From Pikeienuella sp038534155 (GTDB taxonomy: Bacteria; Pseudomonadota; Alphaproteobacteria; Rhodobacterales; Rhodobacteraceae), in NCBI GenBank assembly GCA_038534155.1, contig JBCAXH010000005.1, positions 1-64,000 on the forward strand: DNA of 64,000 nucleotides, given 5' to 3'. Made by a program: the position numbers and the translations under genes. The notes below the pieces were generated by a model, which was given only the letters and a program-made list of their open reading frames with translations, was not told where the DNA came from and made no database searches. Positions 27,599 to 35,396 of the stretch are shown in pieces (within the stretch, counting starts at the first letter, position 1; each line of letters starts with the position of its first letter).

Positions 27599-28888
27599 TC
27601 AGATTTCCGAACGCCGCGCCAGCCAGTCCGCAATGCGCGAGCGGATCACTTCGGCGAGAGCGTCGTCCTCGATCTCCTGCACCGCTTCGTCGACGAAGGC
27701 GATGACCATCATGTCCTTCGCCGCCGCCTCCGGCACCCCGCGCGACCGCAGGTAAAAGAGAGCGGTCTCATCCACCGCGCCGCAGGTCGAGCCGTGCGAA
27801 CAGGCCACGTCATCGGCGTAGATCTCCAGTTCCGGCTTTGCGAGAAACTGCGCGTCGTCCGTTAGGAGAAGACCCTGGCTGATCTGATAGCCGTCCGTTT
27901 TCTGGGCGTCCGGTTTGACCAGAATCTTACCCTGAAACACGCCCTCCGCCCCGTTCTTGAGGACCTTTTTGAAGACCTGACGACTTTCGCAGTTCACTGC
28001 GTCATGGGTCACGAAAACCGTATCGTCATGGTGAAAATCGCCGTCGCCGATGGAGCAGCCGGCCACGTGACCCGTCGCATTGTCTCCGGTGAACTCGATT
28101 ATGACTTCGTTGCGCGTCAGACGTCCGTTCACCGTCAACGTAAATGATTTGAAGGCGCTTTCCGTTCCGAGCCGGGCGAACATGTGCGTAGCGGCGAGGC
28201 GCTCATGGTCCCTGCCCTGCGCGCGGACATGGTTGAAGGCCGCGCCGTCCGCGACGTCGATCTCCATCGCTTTATTGAAGCGCGCAGCCGCAGGGCCGTT
28301 TTCGAGGATCGTTAGCGACGCCCCCGGTTCAACCTTGACGAGATGGCGCATGAAGGCGTCGCTGTCGGATTTCTCGTGGAGATAGCGAAAGTGAACAGGA
28401 CGCGGCGCCGCGCCGGTGGCGCGGATCACGAACCCGTTGGCGGCGGAAGCGGTGTTGAGCGCCGCCAGCGGACGCTTCACCGGGTCCTGCCCCGCCGCCT
28501 CCAGCGCGCCGTAAAGATCGCGCGCCCAGTGGATGTCGGCGGCGAGCGCGTCGGAGAGCGGCTGGATCTCCACGTTCTCCATCGCGAGGTCGTCCGAGAG
28601 ATCCGCGCGAAACGCCCCATCGACGAAGACGAGCCGCAGCGCTTCGACCTCGTCGAAGACCGGCGTCTCCTCGGTTTCAAGCGCTTTCGCTTCAACGCTA
28701 TCGGCGGTCAGGCGCGTCGGGTCGGTGTATTTCCAGTATTCGTCGCGCCGCCCCGGCGCTCCGGCGGCGAGAAAGCGGGCGCGCGCGGCGGCGCGGGCTT
28801 CCTCGGCCCAGGTCGAGGCGCGGGCGGGCGATGGCGTCCGCGCCAGCATCGCCTCGGCGAGCGTGGAGTTCTCAGCGGGCGCCGCCAT
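27599..28888 (-). CDS. sufD: Fe-S assembly scaffold subunit SufD
   Basis: SufD forms the SufBC2D scaffold with SufB and the SufC ATPase. The 429-residue protein shows an N-terminal helical domain (RDEYWKYTDPTRL) and the family's C-terminal beta-helix end: QKTDGYQISQGLLLTDDAQF, KPELEIYADDVACSHGSTCG with the conserved Cys and His, and ALFYLRSRGVPEAAAKDMM. Its ATG overlaps the sufC stop by one base (TGATG); an alternative GTG one codon upstream exists. Confidence 0.96.
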   Translation of the reverse strand: MAAPAENSTLAEAMLARTPSPARASTWAEEARAAARARFLAAGAPGRRDEYWKYTDPTRLTADSVEAKALETEETPVFDEVEALRLVFVDGAFRADLSDDLAMENVEIQPLSDALAADIHWARDLYGALEAAGQDPVKRPLAALNTASAANGFVIRATGAAPRPVHFRYLHEKSDSDAFMRHLVKVEPGASLTILENGPAAARFNKAMEIDVADGAAFNHVRAQGRDHERLAATHMFARLGTESAFKSFTLTVNGRLTRNEVIIEFTGDNATGHVAGCSIGDGDFHHDDTVFVTHDAVNCESRQVFKKVLKNGAEGVFQGKILVKPDAQKTDGYQISQGLLLTDDAQFLAKPELEIYADDVACSHGSTCGAVDETALFYLRSRGVPEAAAKDMMVIAFVDEAVQEIEDDALAEVIRSRIADWLARRSEI

Positions 28889-29643
28889 CACGCCACCTCG
28901 GCCAGAAGATCGCCGTAGCCGTTGTTTTCGACTTCGAGCGCGAGCTCCGGACCACCCGTTTTGACGATTTTACCGTCGGAGAGGATGTGCACGACGTCCG
29001 GCGCAATGTGGTCCAGCAGGCGCTGGTAATGCGTGATCACGAGGAAGGAGCGCCCTTCGTCCCGAAGCGCGTTGACGCCGTTGGAGACGAGCTTCATCGC
29101 ATCCACGTCGAGGCCCGAATCCGTCTCATCGAGGATGCACATCTTCGGCTCCAGAAGCGCCATCTGGAGAATCTCGTTGCGCTTTTTCTCACCGCCGGAG
29201 AAGCCCACATTGACCGGTCGCTTCAGCATGTCGGCGTCGATCTTCAGATCTTTCGCCTTAGCGCGGATCAGCTTCAAAAAAGCGGCGGCGTCGAGTTCGT
29301 CTTCGCCGCGCGCCTTCTTCTGCGCGTTCAGCGCAGTTCGGAGAAACGTCATGTTGCCGACGCCTGGGATCTCCACCGGATACTGGAAAGCGAGGAAGAG
29401 GCCAGCGGCGGCCCGCTCTTCAGGCTCCAGTTCCAGAAGGTCCTCCCCAAGCAGTTCGGCCGAGCCGCCGGTCACTTCGTAACCGTCGCGGCCCGACAGA
29501 ACATAGGAGAGCGTGGACTTGCCGGAGCCGTTCGGCCCCATGATGGCGTGAACTTCGCCCGCCGGGACGTCGAGGGTGAGGCCCTTCAGGATCTCCTTCT
29601 CTTCATCCTCCAGGCTTACCCGCAGATCTTTGATGCTCAGCAT
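28888..29643 (-). CDS. sufC: Fe-S assembly ATPase SufC
   Basis: An ABC-type ATPase that drives conformational change in the SufBCD scaffold. In 251 residues it shows Walker A GPNGSGKST, Q-loop LAFQYPVEIPGV, the SufC-type signature GFSGGEKKRNEILQM, Walker B KMCILDETDSGLDVDA and switch His in VITHYQRLL. The ATG at 29643 has GGAGGAG upstream and begins the standard MLSIKDLRVSLEDE; the longer frame is the shadow of the neighbouring gene. Confidence 0.97.
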   Translation of the reverse strand: MLSIKDLRVSLEDEEKEILKGLTLDVPAGEVHAIMGPNGSGKSTLSYVLSGRDGYEVTGGSAELLGEDLLELEPEERAAAGLFLAFQYPVEIPGVGNMTFLRTALNAQKKARGEDELDAAAFLKLIRAKAKDLKIDADMLKRPVNVGFSGGEKKRNEILQMALLEPKMCILDETDSGLDVDAMKLVSNGVNALRDEGRSFLVITHYQRLLDHIAPDVVHILSDGKIVKTGGPELALEVENNGYGDLLAEVA

Positions 29644-29989
29644 AGCTTCTCGCTCCTCCTGCCGTCGCGGGGTTCCGCGCGGTGGTTTTTGGTTGTCCAT
29701 GTCCCGGCCCGCCGGTCAGCTCGTTCGCCGCGGCGGTCAGGTAATCCGGCAGCGCGTCGCGCAGATCCGGAAAATGCTGGCGCAGGGCGCGGGAGAAATC
29801 CCTGATGCCCGCGCGCACGGTCGCCTCGCGGTAGATCGGGTCCTCGTCCACACTGGAGAGACGCGCCGCCGCCTTGCTCATCGTCACGCTCACCAACTCG
29901 CTGAGGCAGCGGGCGGTTGCGGTTTTCTTGGCGTCCTCGCTCTCGTCTGCGACCTCGTCGTTCATCGGAACCACTTTCTGTTCGGCCAT
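29603..29989 (-). CDS. Small hydrophilic protein of unknown function in the suf operon
   Basis: A 128-residue protein with a helical first half (DEDPIYREATVRAGIRDFSRALRQHFPDLRDALPDYL) and a low-complexity, probably disordered tail (GPGHGQPKTTARNPATAGG...). It overlaps the sufC start by 41 bases, an unusual amount, but has AAGGA nine bases before its ATG at 29989. Small unidentified genes between sufB and sufC are known in related suf operons; I do not recognise this one's family. Confidence 0.5.
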   Translation of the reverse strand: MAEQKVVPMNDEVADESEDAKKTATARCLSELVSVTMSKAAARLSSVDEDPIYREATVRAGIRDFSRALRQHFPDLRDALPDYLTAAANELTGGPGHGQPKTTARNPATAGGARSYAEHQRSAGKPGG

Positions 29990-30106
29990 GATCATCCGTC
30001 CTTCTGGTTACGCGCTGAAGCTCAGCGCGGATCAGAGGAGAGGATCGCCCCGGCGCCGTAAGCGCCGGGTTAACCGAGAGGAATTTTCCGAGAACATTCG
30101 CCAATT

Positions 30107-30292
30107 TCATGCGTCTTCCCCTTCTTTGGGGCCGAAGCGGCGACGGACATAGCGAAAGAGAACGCCCGCGAAGACGCCCATCAGGACGGAGAAGACGAGG
30201 TTCGGAATGAACGACCCGCCCATGCCCGTCAGCCAGCCCACGAGGAAGAGCGCGAGCGCGACGACCGCGCCGTATGTGACGTGCTGCGGCAT
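30107..30292 (-). CDS. Two-span small membrane protein
   Basis: A 61-residue protein with two hydrophobic segments (about residues 7-24 and 28-47) and a charged C-terminal tail (RYVRRRFGPKEGEDA). Its start overlaps the stop of the YbjQ gene (TGATG), which supports real translation. Function unknown. Confidence 0.55.
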   Translation of the reverse strand: MPQHVTYGAVVALALFLVGWLTGMGGSFIPNLVFSVLMGVFAGVLFRYVRRRFGPKEGEDA

Positions 30293-30612
30293 CAGGCGGG
30301 GGTCGTGGAGACGGCGGTTCCGGAGACGGAGACCATGAGCATCGAGTCGCCCACGACCTCGTAATCAAGATCGACGCCCACCACGGCGTCGGCGCCCAAT
30401 GCCGCGGCGCGCTCCTCCAGTTCGGAGAACGCAACCTCGCGCGCGTCGATCAGCTTGCCCTCATAGGCGCCCGACCGCCCGCCGATGATGTCGGTGATCC
30501 CCGCGAAGAAGTCGCGCACGACGTTGGCGCCCATGATCGCCTCGCCCACGACGACGCCGTGATAGGCGGTGATCCGCGCGCCTTCGATGGATTGGGTCGT
30601 GGTGATGATCAT
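30292..30612 (-). CDS. YbjQ family (UPF0145) heavy-metal-binding domain protein
   Basis: A 106-residue protein recognisable from ITTTQSIEGARITAYHGVVVGEAIMGANVVRDFFAGITDIIGGRSGAYEGKL and the ending LEERAAALGADAVVGVDLDYEVVG. The family forms pentamers and is annotated as heavy-metal-binding from structure; its role is not settled. Within an Fe-S operon a metal-related function is tempting but only inferred. Its start shares one base with the stop of the previous gene. Confidence 0.88.
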   Translation of the reverse strand: MIITTTQSIEGARITAYHGVVVGEAIMGANVVRDFFAGITDIIGGRSGAYEGKLIDAREVAFSELEERAAALGADAVVGVDLDYEVVGDSMLMVSVSGTAVSTTPA

Positions 30613-30941
30613 TAGTAATCGACCTGAGGCTTAAGTGGCGCCTTGACGGCGCCGCCGTCGAGGGTTCGGAAGTAGCTCGAACCAGAGACGAATGTGTCGT
30701 CCCGGCAAAAGGCGCTATGCGTAAAAGCGAGGCGCATTGAGCAAGTTGAATTCATGGCGGTTACGTCTGTCCCGGGAATGGGAACCCTCCGTAGCCCGGG
30801 TAGACTCATGGCAGACATCGAACGTAACGATTCATGGGCGATCGCTTGGCCATTTGCAGAGAAGTAGACAGTCGAAGCTGGCCCGGCGACGGCCAGCGCC
30901 GTTGCCGATAACGCGATCAAGCAGACTACTATCCGCTTCAT
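30612..30941 (-). CDS. Small exported protein of unknown function
   Basis: A 109-residue protein with a clear signal peptide (KRIVVCLIALSATALAVAG). The mature part has two cysteines (in NSTCSMRL and SAFCRDD) that could form a disulfide. It belongs to no family that I recognise. The start could also be the ATG at 30965, but that would place eight extra residues before the signal peptide. Its position between sufB and ybjQ, with stop-start overlap downstream, suggests co-transcription. Confidence 0.5.
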   Translation of the reverse strand: MKRIVVCLIALSATALAVAGPASTVYFSANGQAIAHESLRSMSAMSLPGLRRVPIPGTDVTAMNSTCSMRLAFTHSAFCRDDTFVSGSSYFRTLDGGAVKAPLKPQVDY

Positions 30942-30993
30942 TCGATTTCCCGTTGTCCTGACCATCGCGCCGCCTACGATACTGTCCGGTCGC

Positions 30994-32532
30994 CTACCCC
31001 ACTGAACCTTCCAGTGAAATCGCCACCAGCTTCTGCGCCTCCACGGCGAATTCCATCGGCAGCTCCTGCAGGACCTCCTTGCAGAACCCGTTGACGACGA
31101 GGGCCACGGCCTCTTCCTCATCCATGCCGCGGGCGCGGCAGTAGAAGAGCTGGTCGTCGTCCACCTTGGACGTCGTCGCCTCATGCTCGACGCGCGAAGA
31201 ATTGTTCTTGCACTCGATGTAGGGAACCGTATGCGCCCCGCATTTGTCGCCGATCAGGAGGCTGTCGCACTGGGTGTAGTTACGGCTCTCCTTCGCTTTC
31301 GGATGCATGGAGACCAGCCCGCGATAGGTGTTCTGCGCCCTGCCCGCACTGATGCCCTTGGAGACGATCCGCGATTTCGTGCGCTTCCCAAGATGGACCA
31401 TCTTGGTGCCGGTATCGGCCTGCTGGGCGTTGTTGGCGATGGCGATGGAGTAGAACTCGCCCTGCGTGTCGTTCCCGCGCAGGATGCAGGACGGGTATTT
31501 CCAGGTGACGGCGGAGCCGGTCTCCACCTGCGTCCACATCACTTTGGAGCGATCGCCCCGGCAATCGGCGCGCTTGGTGACGAAGTTGTAGATGCCGCCC
31601 TTGCCGTCCTCATCGCCCGGATACCAGTTCTGGACGGTGGAGTATTTGATCTCCGCATCCTCCAGCGCAACAAGTTCGACCACCGCCGCGTGAAGCTGGT
31701 TGTCGTCGCGCTGGGGGGCCGTGCAGCCCTCCAGATAGCTCACGTAGGAGCCCTTGTCGGCGATGATCAGCGTGCGTTCGAACTGGCCCGTATTCTCCGC
31801 GTTGATGCGGAAATAGGTGGAAAGCTCCATCGGGCAGCGCACGCCCTCCGGCACATAGACGAAGGAGCCGTCGGAGAAGACCGCCGAGTTCAGCGTGGCG
31901 TAATAATTGTCCGTCACCGGCACGACGGAGGCGAGGTACTTCTTCACTAGCTCCGGGTATTTCTCAATTGCCTCGGAGATCGGGCAGAAGATCACGCCCG
32001 CCTTCGCCAACTCATCTTTGAAGGTCGTGCCGAGGGAGACGCTGTCGAAAACGGCGTCAACGGCGACCTTGCGCTGGGAGGGATCGTAGTTCTCAGCCCC
32101 TTCTACGCCGGCCAGAATGGCCTGCTCCTTCAGGGGGATGCCGAGCTTTTCGTAAGTGCGCAGCAGCTCCGGATCGACATCGTCGAGCGATTTCGGCTTC
32201 TCTTTCGCCATGGAGGCGGGCTGGGCGTAGTAATACTGCGCTTGGAAGTCGATCTTCGGATAGTCGACCATGGCCCACTCGGGCTCTTCCATCTGCACCC
32301 AGCGGCGATAGGCGTCGAGGCGCCAGTCGGTCATCCACTCCGGCTCGTTGTTCTTTTCGGAGATGAGGCGAACGATGTCCTCGTTCAGGCCCATGGGCGC
32401 GAACTCAGTGTCGATCTCGGTGGAGAAGCCGTATTTGTACTTCTCGCCGACCGACTTCACCGCCTCGACGGTTTCCTCGTCGACCCCGTCTTTGACGACG
32501 ACGTCCTTCGCGATCACGTCTTCAAGCGCCAT
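30994..32532 (-). CDS. sufB: Fe-S assembly scaffold protein SufB
   Basis: SufB is the main scaffold on which the cluster forms. The 512-residue protein is of normal length for alphaproteobacteria. Landmarks are KYGFSTEIDTEFAPMGLNEDIVRLIS, VPVTDNYYATLNSAVFSDGSFVYVPEGVRCPMELSTYFRIN, the YLEGCTAPQRDDNQLHAAVVELVA core with the conserved Cys, and C-terminal ARGMDEEEAVALVVNGFCKEVLQELPMEF. A GGAGAGAG sequence precedes the ATG. Confidence 0.98.
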   Translation of the reverse strand: MALEDVIAKDVVVKDGVDEETVEAVKSVGEKYKYGFSTEIDTEFAPMGLNEDIVRLISEKNNEPEWMTDWRLDAYRRWVQMEEPEWAMVDYPKIDFQAQYYYAQPASMAKEKPKSLDDVDPELLRTYEKLGIPLKEQAILAGVEGAENYDPSQRKVAVDAVFDSVSLGTTFKDELAKAGVIFCPISEAIEKYPELVKKYLASVVPVTDNYYATLNSAVFSDGSFVYVPEGVRCPMELSTYFRINAENTGQFERTLIIADKGSYVSYLEGCTAPQRDDNQLHAAVVELVALEDAEIKYSTVQNWYPGDEDGKGGIYNFVTKRADCRGDRSKVMWTQVETGSAVTWKYPSCILRGNDTQGEFYSIAIANNAQQADTGTKMVHLGKRTKSRIVSKGISAGRAQNTYRGLVSMHPKAKESRNYTQCDSLLIGDKCGAHTVPYIECKNNSSRVEHEATTSKVDDDQLFYCRARGMDEEEAVALVVNGFCKEVLQELPMEFAVEAQKLVAISLEGSVG

Positions 32533-32571
32533 CTGGCTCTCTCCGTTTATAGTCGTTTCGCTAGAGCGGCC

Positions 32572-33834
32572 TCAGGCCGCTTTCGCTTTCCACCGCCGAT
32601 AGGCGGCGATCCAGGCGTCGGCGAAAGCGCGAACCTCCGCTTCCGTATTCGTCGGGCCGAGCGAGACGCGGATCGCGCTGGACGCCGTCGTCTCGTCGAA
32701 CCCCATCGCGAGCAGCACCCGGCTCGCCCTGTTCACTTTGCCGGAAGAGCAGGCCGAACCCGCGCTAACGGCGAACCCCGCGAGGTCCATCTGCATCACC
32801 TGCGTCTCGCCCTTCCATTCGGGCATAGCGAAACACGAAGTGTTTGGGAGCCTTGGGGCGTCCCTGCCTATGAAAGTTAGGTCGGGCGCGGCGGCTTCAA
32901 GGGAATACTCTATAATATTTCTAAGGTTTTCCACTTGGTCCCAGACGCCCGCCTCCAGATCGCGCTTCGCGGCCTCCGCCGCCGCGCCGAACCCGGCGAT
33001 TCCAATCGTGTTTTCAGTGCCCGCCCGGCGCCCATGCTCCTGCCCGCCACCGCTCAGGAACGGGCCGAGATCAGCGGCGCCGCGCGAGATGATCGCGCCG
33101 ACGCCCTTCGGGCCGCCGAGCTTGTGCGCGGACATGGCGCCGTGGCTGTAGACGCCCTCGCGGTAGTGCTCGCCCATCGGGTCGCGCAGCGAGAACGCGC
33201 CGCCAGCATTGTCTGGAGCCTTTATAGGCCGTCCCGCGACCTGCGTCAGATCGCAGAGCATCGTCACGGAACGACCGGCGCCGTCGATGAACCGATCTAG
33301 CTGGTGATAAACGCCCGTTTCTCCATTCGCGGCCTGCAGGCAGAGAAGATCGTCGGCGTCCTTCAGGAACGACGCTTCCCGCCCGTAGAGCGGGCCGGAG
33401 GAGCAAGGCAGGAGCCATTCATCGTCCGCCGCGCCGACGATCTCTTGCGGGTGCTCCCCCGCGTCATCGAGTGCGATGGCGCCTGTCTTCGCCGTTCCAA
33501 GGCGGTGAAGCTCACGATCTGCGGCGAGAACGGACGCCTCAACCGCGTCATGCTCCACGCCGCTGGTCAGGATGCGCCGCCATGGTTTTGCGCCGATCAC
33601 GGCGGCGACGCTCTCGGTCGCGCCGCTGGTGAAGATCACTTCGCCCGGCGAACACCCGGCGAGATCGGCGACCTGCGCCCGCGCGCGCTCCACGATGGCT
33701 TTGGCTTTGCGTCCTTCGGCATGGACGGAGGACGGGTTGCCGCTCTCATCCATCGCCGCCCGCATCGCGTCCCGCGCCTCAGGCCGTAGGGGCGCCGAGG
33801 CGTTCCAATCGAGATATGCGCGGGGCGCGCTCAC
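32572..33834 (-). CDS. IscS/NifS-like cysteine desulfurase
   Basis: A second desulfurase in the operon, of group I. The 420-residue protein has YLDWNASAPLRPEARDAM at the start, the PLP-lysine in AMSAHKLGGPKGVGAIISRG and a long catalytic-loop cysteine in VSAGSACSSGKVNRASRVLLAMG. It begins at GTG 33834, overlapping the iscR stop by three bases (GTGA), which fits the family start; the longer frame with an ATG at 33888 adds a basic tail over iscR and is rejected. Having both an IscS-like enzyme and SufS in one operon is typical of Rhodobacterales-type suf operons. Confidence 0.93.
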   Translation of the reverse strand: MSAPRAYLDWNASAPLRPEARDAMRAAMDESGNPSSVHAEGRKAKAIVERARAQVADLAGCSPGEVIFTSGATESVAAVIGAKPWRRILTSGVEHDAVEASVLAADRELHRLGTAKTGAIALDDAGEHPQEIVGAADDEWLLPCSSGPLYGREASFLKDADDLLCLQAANGETGVYHQLDRFIDGAGRSVTMLCDLTQVAGRPIKAPDNAGGAFSLRDPMGEHYREGVYSHGAMSAHKLGGPKGVGAIISRGAADLGPFLSGGGQEHGRRAGTENTIGIAGFGAAAEAAKRDLEAGVWDQVENLRNIIEYSLEAAAPDLTFIGRDAPRLPNTSCFAMPEWKGETQVMQMDLAGFAVSAGSACSSGKVNRASRVLLAMGFDETTASSAIRVSLGPTNTEAEVRAFADAWIAAYRRWKAKAA

Positions 33835-34304
33835 GCCTGCGCGCCCTCTTCCTCCAGGAGCGCGGAGAAATCGGGAACGGCGGGGCACGGGATCATCTTG
33901 TCCTCAACCACGTCGGCGATCGACGTCTGGTTCAGGAAGACGTAGACATGGGCGGACAGCTGCTCCCAAAGGTTATGGGTCAGGCACCCGGCCTTGGACC
34001 CGCCGCAGCCCTGTCCCGGCTCCCCTTCGCAGCCCATGGCGTTGAGCCGCTCATCCACCGCCGTCATGACGTCCGAGATCCGCGTCTCCGCCGCGCCGAG
34101 CGCGAGACGATAGCCGCCGCCGGGGCCGCGCACGCTCTGGACGATGCCCGCCTTGCGGAGTTTGACGAAAAGCTGCTCGAGATAGGCGAGCGAGATATCC
34201 TGCCGCTCCGAGATGTCGCCGAGCGAAACCAACGCGTTCTCGCCCTGCAGCGCGATGTCGGAGAGCGCGGTGACGGCGTAGCGGCCTTTGGTGCTGAGCT
34301 TCAT
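33831..34304 (-). CDS. iscR: Rrf2-family Fe-S cluster regulator IscR
   Basis: A 157-residue winged-helix regulator. The N-terminus MKLSTKGRYAVTALSDIALQG is the family hallmark, followed by the recognition helix region ISLAYLEQLFVKLRKAGIVQSVRGPGGGYRLA. The cluster-ligand segment GCEGEPGQGCGGSKAGCLTHNLW has three cysteines and a histidine, so a [2Fe-2S] cluster is expected. This matters because, as I recall, the Rhodobacter sphaeroides IscR lacks the standard cysteine set. As first gene of the suf operon it probably regulates its own operon through the palindromes at 34397-34433. Confidence 0.94.
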   Translation of the reverse strand: MKLSTKGRYAVTALSDIALQGENALVSLGDISERQDISLAYLEQLFVKLRKAGIVQSVRGPGGGYRLALGAAETRISDVMTAVDERLNAMGCEGEPGQGCGGSKAGCLTHNLWEQLSAHVYVFLNQTSIADVVEDKMIPCPAVPDFSALLEEEGAQA

Positions 34305-34396
34305 GTCGGTCTCTCCGGCCTGCGGCAGATTGGCGCGAATTGTTGACCGCGAACCCAGCGACGCCCTATGAGGCGCTACCCTGTTCCCGGCTGCAC

Positions 34397-34413
34397 TTTA
34401 GAATGCATCTAAA
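34397..34413. promoter_or_regulatory. ICE-box-like palindrome (possible Irr site)
   Basis: TTTAGAATGCATCTAAA has perfect six-base arms (TTTAGA / TCTAAA) and departs at one base from the Irr ICE-box pattern TTAGAA-N3-TTCTAA. It lies in the iscR upstream region and would overlap the -10 element of a minus-strand promoter. Irr control of suf genes is established in several alphaproteobacteria. Confidence 0.6.
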
Positions 34414-34434
34414 TTGCCTGACTGGTCCAGTCAA
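34406..34434 (-). promoter_or_regulatory. Candidate iscR-suf operon promoter
   Basis: On the minus strand TTGACT (34434-34429), a 17-base spacer and TAGATG (34411-34406) form a plausible promoter with a good -35 and a weak -10. It would give a leader of about 95 bases. The -35 lies in the IscR-like palindrome and the -10 in the ICE-like palindrome. Confidence 0.4.
34419..34433. promoter_or_regulatory. IscR type-1-like operator
   Basis: TGACTGGTCCAGTCA is a perfect seven-base inverted repeat around one central base. Its GACT-N5-AGTC frame equals that of the E. coli IscR type-1 site, which binds the [2Fe-2S] form. Position upstream of iscR supports autoregulation. Confidence 0.6.
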
Positions 34435-34476
34435 CGATTCCCCCCGCCGCCGATCGCGCGGCGATTAGGAGCGCCA

Positions 34477-35139
34477 ATGCCCGAAGTGATATTTCCCGGC
34501 CCGGACGGGCGTCTCGAAGGCCGCTTTCACCCGCAGAAAGAGAAGGACGCGCCGGTCGCGATCATCCTGCACCCGCATCCCCAGTTCGGCGGAACGATGA
34601 ACAACAAGGTGGTGTACGAGCTGCACTACATCTTCCATCGCCTCGGCTTCTCGGTGCTGCGCTTCAACTTCCGGGGCGTTGGGCGGAGCCAGGGCGAGTT
34701 CGATCAGGGGATCGGAGAGCTCTCGGACGCCGCCTCCGCCCTCGACTGGCTTCAGTCGCAGAAACCGGATGCGAAGATCACCTTCATCGCCGGGTTCTCC
34801 TTCGGCGCCTGGATCGGCATGCAGCTTTTGATGCGTCGGCCCGAAGCCTCAGGCTTCATCTCCGTCGCCCCGCCGGCCAACATGTACGATTTCAGCTTCC
34901 TCGCCCCCTGCCCGTCTTCCGGGCTGATCATCAACGGCGACGCCGACAAGATCGCGCCGATGGACGACACGGTGAAGCTGGTGGAGAAACTGAAAACCCA
35001 GAAGGGCATCGAGATCACTCATGAAGTGATCTCCGGGGGCAACCACTTCTTCGACAATCACATGGAGAAGATGGTTGAAACTGTTGAGGATTATGTGAAA
35101 ACGCGTGTCGCGGAAATTCGCGGTACGCTCGCCGCCTGA
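34477..35139 (+). CDS. Alpha/beta hydrolase
   Basis: A 220-residue dienelactone-hydrolase-like alpha/beta hydrolase. It shows AIILHPHPQFGGTMNNKVVYELH (oxyanion region), NFRGVGRSQGEFDQGIGEL, the nucleophile elbow FIAGFSFGAWIGMQL (GFSFG with Ser), the acid near IINGDADKIAPMDD and the catalytic His in ISGGNHFFDNH. The substrate is unknown. The ATG at 34477 with TAGGAG upstream is preferred to the longer frame. It is divergent from iscR and shares the regulatory gap, so iron control of this gene is possible. Confidence 0.9.
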   Translation: MPEVIFPGPDGRLEGRFHPQKEKDAPVAIILHPHPQFGGTMNNKVVYELHYIFHRLGFSVLRFNFRGVGRSQGEFDQGIGELSDAASALDWLQSQKPDAKITFIAGFSFGAWIGMQLLMRRPEASGFISVAPPANMYDFSFLAPCPSSGLIINGDADKIAPMDDTVKLVEKLKTQKGIEITHEVISGGNHFFDNHMEKMVETVEDYVKTRVAEIRGTLAA

Positions 35140-35169
35140 GCGTTCTCGCGAAGCGGCTGACGCGGTAGG

Positions 35170-35190
35170 CGCCCGAAAAGCGGGCGTTTT
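35170..35190 (+). terminator. Terminator after the alpha/beta hydrolase gene
   Basis: A six-base stem CGCCCG / CGGGCG with loop AAAAG is followed by TTTT. It lies 30 bases after the hydrolase stop codon. Confidence 0.7.
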
Positions 35191-35246
35191 CCACGACCCG
35201 CTCCAATCGTCGATGGCGCGCGCCGCGTCGGAGAGTTCGCACTTTA

Positions 35247-35266
35247 GTTCGCGCAGGAGCGCGAAC
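35247..35266. repeat. Perfect inverted repeat between hydrolase and pqiC
   Basis: GTTCGCGC-AGGA-GCGCGAAC is a perfect eight-base inverted repeat in the convergent gap. It may be part of the composite 3'-end element that ends with the repeat at 35359. Confidence 0.45.
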
Positions 35267-35358
35267 GGGGGCGGCTCGCGAGCGCTGCGCGCTCAGTCTC
35301 GCCGACCCGCGCCTCTATGCGAGCTTAGCGACGGATCGGCGACGTGCGCCTCCGGCGG

Positions 35359-35377
35359 GAGTATTTTGGGAAGCGTG
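35359..35377 (+). repeat. Intergenic repeat copy 2 (divergent form)
   Basis: GAGTATTTTGGGAAGCGTG is a diverged copy of the intergenic repeat, placed 19 bases before the pqiC end and between convergent genes. It is preceded by CTCC-GGCG-GGAG, a small hairpin leading into TATTTT, which looks like a weak plus-strand terminator. Confidence 0.55.
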
Positions 35378-35396
35378 AAGCGCGTGGGGGAGCGCT

